A program made the position numbers and the translations under genes. From Sulfurimonadaceae bacterium (lineage in GTDB: Bacteria > Campylobacterota > Campylobacteria > Campylobacterales > Sulfurimonadaceae), in the NCBI GenBank assembly GCA_030610325.1, contig JAUWRZ010000023.1, positions 1 to 12,660 of the forward strand: a stretch of DNA of 12,660 bases. The letters are read 5' to 3'. A model generated the notes under the pieces. That model saw only the letters and a program-made list of their open reading frames with translations. It searched no databases and was not told the origin of the DNA. This document shows, one piece after another, positions 6,874 through 12,660 of this stretch. The stretch's first letter is position 1. Every line of letters starts with the position of its first letter.

Positions 6874-8102
6874 TCCATAGACACTGCAGCTTTTGTGAAG
6901 CACAAGAGAGCGAGGAGAACCCGCTCATCGCCGGAAACGGAGTCTACATCTGTAAGAACTGTGTCTTTTCCGCCTATAAGATCATGTTCGGTGATGAGGA
7001 TGAGAAGAAAGACCCGAAGCTTGTCGATGCTGTAGCCCAACTGATGACTCCAAAAGAGTTGAACGATTTTTTAAGTGAGTACATCATCGGTCAGGAGCGT
7101 GCCCGTAAACTGCTCTCTGTCGCTGTCTACAACCACTACAAGCGGATCTTCAAACACGACGCTGTCGATGATGATACCGAGATCGCCAAATCAAATGTCC
7201 TGCTCGTAGGTCCAACAGGAAGCGGAAAGACCTTGATGGCACAGACCATCGCCCGTGTCCTTAATGTCCCTATTGCCATCGCTGATGCCACCAGTCTGAC
7301 CGAAGCTGGTTATGTAGGTGAGGATGTCGAAAATATCCTTACCCGTCTGATGCAGGCCGCTGACGGTGATGTCGAGCGTGCCCAGCAGGGTATCGTCTTT
7401 GTCGATGAGATCGATAAGATCTCACGTATGAGTGAGAACCGCTCCATCACCCGTGATGTCTCTGGTGAAGGGGTACAGCAGGCTCTCTTGAAGATCATCG
7501 AAGGTGCACAGGTGAACATCCCTCCAAAAGGTGGACGTAAACACCCTAACCAGGACTTCTTACAGATCGACACCTCCGGGATCCTCTTCATCTGTGGTGG
7601 AGCCTTTGACGGTATGACCGATATCATCCAGCGTAAACAGGGTAACAACATCCTTGGTTTCGGCCATGACAAGAAGACAAAAGATGAGCAGGAAGCGACA
7701 CTCGACATGGTCGAGCCTGATGACCTTATAAGCTACGGGCTGATCCCTGAACTTGTAGGGCGTCTGCCTATCATCGCGTCACTCAACGAGATCAGCGAAG
7801 AGGATATGGTCCAGATACTTACTGAACCGAAGAACTCACTCGTTCGTCAGTACAAAAAACTGTTTGCTATCGACAGTGTCGAACTCACTTTTGAAGACGA
7901 TTCGCTCCTGGCTATTGCCGCTAAAGCGATCAAACGTAAGACAGGAGCACGGGGTCTACGCGCTATCTTGGAAGAGATCATGATCGATATCATGTATGAA
8001 CTTCCAGAATATGGTGGGTATGAAGTCGTCATCACAAAAGAGGTCGTCGACTCCAGTGAGAAGCCTCTCTATATCAAACAGAACAAACAAAAAACAGCAT
8101 AG
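6870..8102 (+). CDS. clpX: ATP-dependent Clp protease ATP-binding subunit ClpX
   Basis: AAA+ unfoldase that recognises tagged substrates and feeds them to ClpP in the cytoplasm. The 410-residue protein is of usual length. In order: an N-terminal zinc-binding domain with Cys6, Cys9, Cys28 and Cys31; Walker A GPTGSGKT at 114-121; the GYVG pore loop at 147-150; Walker B with VDEID at 178-182; the RKH pore loop at 223-225; the ClpP-docking loop, read as LGF (262-264) rather than IGF; and the sensor-2 segment [10 protein letters not shown] near the C-terminus. Translation is probably coupled to lpxA by the 4-bp ATGA overlap, with AAGGAGA at 6858-6864. ClpX sits among envelope genes rather than beside clpP. 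Confidence 0.97.
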   Translation: MIHRHCSFCEAQESEENPLIAGNGVYICKNCVFSAYKIMFGDEDEKKDPKLVDAVAQLMTPKELNDFLSEYIIGQERARKLLSVAVYNHYKRIFKHDAVDDDTEIAKSNVLLVGPTGSGKTLMAQTIARVLNVPIAIADATSLTEAGYVGEDVENILTRLMQAADGDVERAQQGIVFVDEIDKISRMSENRSITRDVSGEGVQQALLKIIEGAQVNIPPKGGRKHPNQDFLQIDTSGILFICGGAFDGMTDIIQRKQGNNILGFGHDKKTKDEQEATLDMVEPDDLISYGLIPELVGRLPIIASLNEISEEDMVQILTEPKNSLVRQYKKLFAIDSVELTFEDDSLLAIAAKAIKRKTGARGLRAILEEIMIDIMYELPEYGGYEVVITKEVVDSSEKPLYIKQNKQKTA

Positions 8103-8111
8103 GAAAAGTGC

Positions 8112-9149
8112 ATGATCTTTAACAAACTTATCGGTCTCTTCTCAAGTGACCTGGCTATTGACCTTGGGACAGCGAACACACTTGTCATAGCCAAAGGTCA
8201 GGGAATCATCATCAACGAACCCTCTGTAGTCGCCGTTAAGACAGAGCGCTACGGTCAGCAGAAAGTGCTGGCTGTCGGACATGAGGCAAAAGAGATGGTA
8301 GGTAAGACACCTGGCAACATCAAAGCTATCCGTCCGATGAAAGACGGGGTCATCGCCGATTTCGATATGACAGAGAAGATGATACGTAAGTTCATCGAAA
8401 AAGCACATGGCCGTTCTTCCCTTATCAGCCCACGTATCATCATCTGTGTCCCTTATGGTCTTACACAGGTCGAACGTAAAGCCGTGCGCGAGTCTGCACT
8501 CTCAGCTGGTGCCCGAGAGGTCTTCTTGATCGAAGAGCCGATGGCCGCAGCTATCGGTGCCGGGGTAAACATCCGTGAACCCAAGGGTAACCTCGTCGTC
8601 GATATCGGTGGTTGTTCCACTGAGATAGGCGTCGTCTCTCTGGGCGGTCTTGTCATATCAAAATCGATCCGTATCGCTGGAGACAAGCTGGACAAAGCCA
8701 TTGTCGACTATGTCAAACGCAAATACAACCTGCTTATCGGTGAGCGTGTCGCAGAAGAGATCAAGATCAACATCGGAAACGCCCTGCCTCTCGATGAGGA
8801 GTTGACTATGATCATCAATGGACGTGACCAGGTCGAAGGTCTGCTAAGCTCGATCGAACTGACCAGTACCGATGCCCGTGAAGCGATGAAAGAACCCTTA
8901 AAAGAGATCGGTGAAGCACTGCGTGATATCCTTGAGCGTATGCCGCCGGACCTCGCAGGCGATATCGTCAATCATGGTATCATCCTCACTGGCGGCGGTG
9001 CATTGATCAGACACCTTGATAAGTTTCTCTCCGATATCGTCAGGATACCTGTCTTTATCGCTGATGAGCCACTTCTCGCCGTAGCCAAAGGTACCGGACG
9101 CGCCCTCGAAGAGATCGATCTGCTTCAGGAACTGTTTGAGTATGAATAG
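8112..9149 (+). CDS. mreB: Rod shape-determining protein MreB
   Basis: Bacterial actin that forms membrane-attached antiparallel filaments directing lateral cell-wall synthesis. It has 345 residues, the typical length. The N-terminal MIFNKLIGLF is amphipathic and probably membrane-binding. Phosphate-1 loop DLGTANT is at 17-23; IEEPMAAAIGAG, a connecting motif, at 140-151; the phosphate-2 loop at 164-171; and the adenosine motif LTGGGALI at 292-299. The phosphate-2 loop reads DIGGCSTE, where families I know read DIGGGTTE or DIGGGTSE: Cys168 replaces the third glycine. The start ATG follows an AGGAAAAG site at 8101-8108 that overlaps the clpX stop; the gap is 9 bp. Its end overlaps mreC. A functional MreB is expected since the rest is intact, but the changed loop deserves a check. 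Confidence 0.96.
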   Translation: MIFNKLIGLFSSDLAIDLGTANTLVIAKGQGIIINEPSVVAVKTERYGQQKVLAVGHEAKEMVGKTPGNIKAIRPMKDGVIADFDMTEKMIRKFIEKAHGRSSLISPRIIICVPYGLTQVERKAVRESALSAGAREVFLIEEPMAAAIGAGVNIREPKGNLVVDIGGCSTEIGVVSLGGLVISKSIRIAGDKLDKAIVDYVKRKYNLLIGERVAEEIKINIGNALPLDEELTMIINGRDQVEGLLSSIELTSTDAREAMKEPLKEIGEALRDILERMPPDLAGDIVNHGIILTGGGALIRHLDKFLSDIVRIPVFIADEPLLAVAKGTGRALEEIDLLQELFEYE

Positions 9150-9921
9150 AGGGCTTTTCCCTACCTTACTCCTCGTCGCCGCCCTCTTCGGAGTCGCCAT
9201 CTTCTATGATGAGGTCGTCCAAAGGCCTTTTCACGCCATACTCACCTTCACAAAATCAGCCTATTTTGACACTGTAGAAAGCATAGAAGCGACCTTAGAG
9301 GAACACTTTTACCAACAAGATACGATCAGGACACTCAAGCAGCGACTCAAGACCTCTAAGAGTGAGCATCTACTACTCTTACAGTTACGTAATGAACACA
9401 AGAACCTTCTTAAGGCCAATGAGTCCGATCTCATACTCGATGCCAATGTCGAACTGGTCCGTGTCCTCTCCTACGCAAAGTTCGGTGATAATCGGAAATT
9501 GCTACTCCAGATGGATGACTTCAACCGTTCGAGGACCTATGGGCTTGTCTATGATGAACAAGCAGCCGGTATAGTCGTCTCATCCAACCAACAGCCCGTA
9601 GCACTGCTTAACGGGGACCCAAAATGCTCCTACGCTGTCTTTGTCGGAGATAAGAACGCGCCGGGGATCATCCATGGTAACAACAGCAAGAACCTTGTCG
9701 TCAAGTTCATCCCGACCTGGATTCCCATCCATGAGGGAGACGAGGTCATCACCTCCGGACTTGACAACCTCTTCTTCTACGGCCTTAAAGTAGGTAGGGT
9801 CCTCTCTGTCACCCTCTCAGAAGGGTACCAAAGTGCTGAGATCCAACCCTACTATATACCTGATCAGCCCAACTATTTTCATCTGATAAAGCAGTACGTA
9901 CCAAATCAGACACCACTTTAG
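9142..9921 (+). CDS. mreC: Rod shape-determining protein MreC
   Basis: Inner-membrane anchored periplasmic scaffold that links MreB to the elongation enzymes. The protein (259 residues from the ATG) has one N-terminal membrane segment (about residues 4-22, [17 protein letters not shown]), a coiled-coil stretch rich in Leu, Lys and Glu (about 45-90), and the beta-rich MreC core with [16 protein letters not shown] and a [20 protein letters not shown] segment typical of the family. It is on the short side for MreC. The start is uncertain: ATG 9142 overlaps mreB by 8 bp and is 11 nt from AGGA (9127-9130), while a TTG at 9136 is 5 nt from it and would add Met-Ser. No mreD-like gene follows; 101 bp later carB begins. 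There is no clear terminator after the stop. Confidence 0.9.
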   Translation: MNRGLFPTLLLVAALFGVAIFYDEVVQRPFHAILTFTKSAYFDTVESIEATLEEHFYQQDTIRTLKQRLKTSKSEHLLLLQLRNEHKNLLKANESDLILDANVELVRVLSYAKFGDNRKLLLQMDDFNRSRTYGLVYDEQAAGIVVSSNQQPVALLNGDPKCSYAVFVGDKNAPGIIHGNNSKNLVVKFIPTWIPIHEGDEVITSGLDNLFFYGLKVGRVLSVTLSEGYQSAEIQPYYIPDQPNYFHLIKQYVPNQTPL

Positions 9922-9985
9922 GAACACCCCAAAAAACAGTCGCTTTTCCACCCTTTTTTTCACCATTTATTAAGCGCATCTCCAC

Positions 9986-9991
9986 TATAAT
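9986..9991 (+). promoter_or_regulatory. Probable -10 box for carB
   Basis: A perfect TATAAT lies 31 nt before the carB ATG, in the AT-rich 101-bp spacer after mreC. AAAGGG at 10012-10017, 5 nt before the ATG, is the ribosome binding site. This suggests carB is transcribed separately from the fabZ-mreC cluster, though read-through is possible. Confidence 0.6.
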
Positions 9992-10022
9992 ATGCAAATT
10001 TTTATGGGCACAAAGGGTCACA

Positions 10023-12660
10023 ATGCCAAAACGCGAAGATATCAAGACCATCTTACTTATCGGTTCCGGTCCAATCGTCATCGGTCAGGCTTCAGAGTTC
10101 GACTACTCTGGAACACAAGCTGTCAAGACACTTAAAGAGCTTGGCTATCGTGTCGTCTTGATAAACTCCAATCCTGCCACCATCATGACCGATCCGGAGT
10201 TCGCAGACCGTACTTATATCGAGCCGATCAAAGAAGAGGTGATCGCAGAGATCATCAAAAATGAGAAGGTCGATGCGGTCTTGCCGACTATGGGTGGACA
10301 GACAGCACTGAACGTTGCTATGAGTATGCACAAAAAAGGGATGCTTGAAGGTATCGAGTTCCTTGGAGCAAAACCCGAAGCTATCCACAAGGGCGAAGAC
10401 CGCCTGGCTTTTAAAGAGGCGATGATCAAGCTTGGCATGGATCTACCCAACTCACGTTACGCCCACAATATGGATGAAGCACTTACTGCAGCAGATGAGA
10501 TCGGTTTTCCTATCATCATCCGTGCTTCGTTCACGCTCGCAGGTGGTGGTTCAGGCGTAGCTTATAACATCGACGAGTACAAGATGCTTGCTCAGCGAGG
10601 CCTTGATGAGAGTCCTATCACGGAGATCTTGGTCGAAGAGTCACTTCTGGGGTGGAAAGAGTACGAGATGGAGGTCATCCGTGACCGTGAGGACAACTGT
10701 ATCATCGTCTGTTCTATCGAGAACTTCGACCCGATGGGTGTACATACAGGTGACTCCATCACCATCGCACCGGCACTGACACTGACCGATAAAGAGTATC
10801 AGCGTATGCGTGACGCCTCATTTGATATCCTCAGAGAGGTCGGTGTCGATACCGGCGGTTCAAACGTACAGTTCTCAGTCGACCCAAAGACGGGACGGAT
10901 GATCGTCATCGAGATGAACCCACGTGTCTCACGCTCTTCTGCACTGGCATCCAAGGCTACCGGTTACCCTATTGCCAAAGTAGCGACCCTTCTGGCAGTC
11001 GGTTATACCCTCGATGAGATCACTAACGATATCACAGGAACAGCAGCAAGTTTTGAGCCGGTCATCGACTACATCGTCACCAAGATACCACGTTTCACAT
11101 TTGAGAAGTTCCCTGAAGCTGAGAACACATTGACGACAAGTATGAAATCTGTCGGTGAGGTGATGGCGATCGGCCGTACCTTTAAAGAGTCTATACAAAA
11201 AGCACTCTGCTCTCTTGAGACAGACCTTTGCGGTTTTGATGAGATGGAAGGTGATATGGATCACATCCGCCATGAGATCCGCCGTCCCAATGATGAGCGT
11301 GTTCTCTATGTAGCAGAAGGATTTCGTCGTGGACTGAGTGTAGAGGACCTCTTTGATCTCAGTAAGATCGACCCATGGTTCCTCTATCAGATCGAGGAGA
11401 TCGTCATAGCTGAACAGAGTATCGACCTCGATATCTTAAATGATGAGATACGTCTACGCAACATACGGACTGATGGTTTCTCCGACAGGAAGATCGCAGA
11501 GCTTATCACTAAGAACAGCTCACATGCACTCAACGAGAACGATGTCTACGCGGCACGTAAACGTCTTGGTGTAAATCTGGAGTACAACGAGGTAGATACC
11601 TGTGCCGCTGAGTTCGAAGCACTCACACCTTACCTCTACTCTACGACAAACATCACGAAGCTTCCAGAGGTCAAAAAACGTGAGAGTGACCGTAAGAAAG
11701 TGATGATCCTCGGCGGCGGTCCAAACCGTATTGGCCAAGGTATAGAGTTTGATTACTGCTGTGTCCATGCAGCGTTTGCCCTTAAAGAGATGGGTATAGA
11801 GACTATCATGTACAACTGTAATCCTGAGACCGTCTCGACCGACTATGATACCTCTGATGTGCTCTACTTCGAGCCGATAGACCTGGAGCATGTCCGTGAA
11901 GTGATCGAGAACGAAGAGCCAAATGGCATCATCGTGCACTTCGGTGGACAGACTCCACTGAAATTGGCCAACCCACTCACCAGCATCGGTGCACAGATCG
12001 CAGGAACACCTGCACGTGTCATCGATCTCGCAGAAGATCGTGAGAAGTTCTCAGCCTTTGTCGATGAGCATGGACTGAAACAGCCTGAGAACGGTCTGGC
12101 TACGACCAAAGAGCAGGCAGTCGCTGTCGCTACAAGATTAGGATATCCGGTACTTGTACGACCATCTTTTGTCCTTGGCGGCCGTGCTATGCGGATCGTC
12201 TATGATGAGAGCGAACTAAACACCTATATGGATGAGGCTGTATCAGTCAGTAATGATGCACCTGTCCTTGTAGACAGGTTCCTTGATCAGGCGATCGAAC
12301 TTGATGTAGATGCTATCTGTGATGGTACAGAAGTCTACATCGGCTCTGTCATGCAGCATATTGAAGAGGCAGGGATCCACTCTGGAGACTCTGCTTGTTC
12401 ACTCCCTCCTATCAACCTCTCTGCTGATCTTATCGCAGAGGTAGAGCAGCAGACCAAGACCATCGCCCTGGGCCTTGGTGTCATCGGTCTGATGAACGTC
12501 CAGTACGCGATCTACAAAAAAGAGGTCTACCTTATCGAAGTCAACCCCCGTGCTTCACGTACGGTACCTTTTGTCTCCAAAGCAACCGGTATGCCACTGG
12601 CAAAAGTCGCTACCCGTGTCATGATGGGCGACCCTCTGCGTAATGCACTTAAGTTCTACG
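10023..12660 (+). CDS. carB: Carbamoyl-phosphate synthase large subunit, 3' end outside window
   Basis: Uses ammonia from the CarA glutaminase, bicarbonate and two ATP to make carbamoyl phosphate for arginine and pyrimidine synthesis. The start, [20 protein letters not shown], matches the family's invariant opening. The window holds 879 complete codons of about 1,070-1,090. Domain order: the carboxyphosphate ATP-grasp half (about 1-400), with Arg167 in [12 protein letters not shown] and the [20 protein letters not shown] segment near 300; the oligomerisation region (about 400-550); and most of the carbamoyl-phosphate ATP-grasp half, opening with [17 protein letters not shown], with Arg713 in [18 protein letters not shown] and [20 protein letters not shown] near the edge. 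Arg167 and Arg713 sit two residues before E. coli Arg169 and Arg715, so I see no indel. The C-terminal allosteric domain is beyond the window. Confidence 0.97.
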   Translation, partial: MPKREDIKTILLIGSGPIVIGQASEFDYSGTQAVKTLKELGYRVVLINSNPATIMTDPEFADRTYIEPIKEEVIAEIIKNEKVDAVLPTMGGQTALNVAMSMHKKGMLEGIEFLGAKPEAIHKGEDRLAFKEAMIKLGMDLPNSRYAHNMDEALTAADEIGFPIIIRASFTLAGGGSGVAYNIDEYKMLAQRGLDESPITEILVEESLLGWKEYEMEVIRDREDNCIIVCSIENFDPMGVHTGDSITIAPALTLTDKEYQRMRDASFDILREVGVDTGGSNVQFSVDPKTGRMIVIEMNPRVSRSSALASKATGYPIAKVATLLAVGYTLDEITNDITGTAASFEPVIDYIVTKIPRFTFEKFPEAENTLTTSMKSVGEVMAIGRTFKESIQKALCSLETDLCGFDEMEGDMDHIRHEIRRPNDERVLYVAEGFRRGLSVEDLFDLSKIDPWFLYQIEEIVIAEQSIDLDILNDEIRLRNIRTDGFSDRKIAELITKNSSHALNENDVYAARKRLGVNLEYNEVDTCAAEFEALTPYLYSTTNITKLPEVKKRESDRKKVMILGGGPNRIGQGIEFDYCCVHAAFALKEMGIETIMYNCNPETVSTDYDTSDVLYFEPIDLEHVREVIENEEPNGIIVHFGGQTPLKLANPLTSIGAQIAGTPARVIDLAEDREKFSAFVDEHGLKQPENGLATTKEQAVAVATRLGYPVLVRPSFVLGGRAMRIVYDESELNTYMDEAVSVSNDAPVLVDRFLDQAIELDVDAICDGTEVYIGSVMQHIEEAGIHSGDSACSLPPINLSADLIAEVEQQTKTIALGLGVIGLMNVQYAIYKKEVYLIEVNPRASRTVPFVSKATGMPLAKVATRVMMGDPLRNALKFY

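Noticed and set aside
7310..7708. Minus-strand 132-codon frame opposite clpX
   Set aside because: It is antisense to the highly conserved AAA+ core, rich in Ser, Pro and Arg as expected for a reversed frame, and has no ribosome site or motif.
9922..10022. Possible terminator between mreC and carB (a T-run near 9954-9960)
   Set aside because: The bases before the T-run do not form a convincing stem, so I cannot support an intrinsic terminator.
11520..11939. Minus-strand 139-codon frame opposite carB
   Set aside because: It is antisense to conserved CarB sequence, including the start of the second ATP-grasp half. It is a by-product of codon bias, not a gene.
1..12660. Search for a mobile island, CRISPR array, toxin-antitoxin pair, defence system or biosynthetic cluster
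   Set aside because: No transposase, integrase, spaced direct repeats, small paired genes or characteristic enzymes are seen. Codon use looks similar throughout, and nearly all genes are core housekeeping genes.

Overview
The window reads as chromosomal core sequence from a member of the Campylobacterota (former Epsilonproteobacteria), most likely a free-living, moderate-GC relative of Sulfurimonas, Sulfuricurvum or Sulfurovum. Four things point there: the run fabZ-lpxA-clpX-mreB-mreC followed by carB, which as I remember it is also the Campylobacter jejuni order; a QueH protein with a long C-terminal extension and a helicobacter-like start; a cyclophilin with a short N-terminal extension; and promoters with good TATAAT -10 boxes but no clear -35. 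The genus is inference.

Layout. (1) 1-849, minus strand: 5' part of a family II (DHH) manganese-dependent inorganic pyrophosphatase, cut by the window edge, divergent from (2) a cytoplasmic cyclophilin at 1011-1517. (3) 1518-1641: a purine-rich then pyrimidine-rich imperfect inverted repeat, probably a large hairpin or terminator. (4) 1642-3695: queH (queuosine biosynthesis) closely followed by an uncharacterised outer-membrane beta-barrel-like protein. (5) 3720-4153, minus strand: a META/HslJ-type lipoprotein broken by a one-base frameshift at a short G run. (6) 4307-5386: a second exported, probable outer-membrane protein of unknown function. (7) 5612-9921: a tight envelope cluster, fabZ, lpxA, clpX, mreB, mreC, with gaps of 9 bp or less or overlaps, so probably one transcript. 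(8) 10023 to the end: carB with its own promoter, cut at about residue 879.

How they work together. FabZ and LpxA share the 3-hydroxyacyl-ACP pool: FabZ dehydrates it for fatty-acid elongation and LpxA transfers it to UDP-sugar to start lipid A. MreB and MreC position the lateral-wall machinery, so the cluster couples membrane, lipid A and wall growth, with the ClpX unfoldase in the middle. The two beta-barrel-like proteins and the lipoprotein form a small lineage-specific envelope block beside it. CarB (carbamoyl phosphate for arginine and pyrimidines), pyrophosphatase, cyclophilin and QueH are housekeeping.

I see no mobile element, CRISPR array, tRNA or rRNA, and no defence or biosynthetic island. 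I do not think the window holds a new multi-gene system. The points most worth a second look are the frameshifted lipoprotein, a Gly-to-Cys change in the MreB phosphate-2 loop, the purine/pyrimidine inverted repeat, the QueH C-terminal extension and the two uncharacterised envelope proteins.
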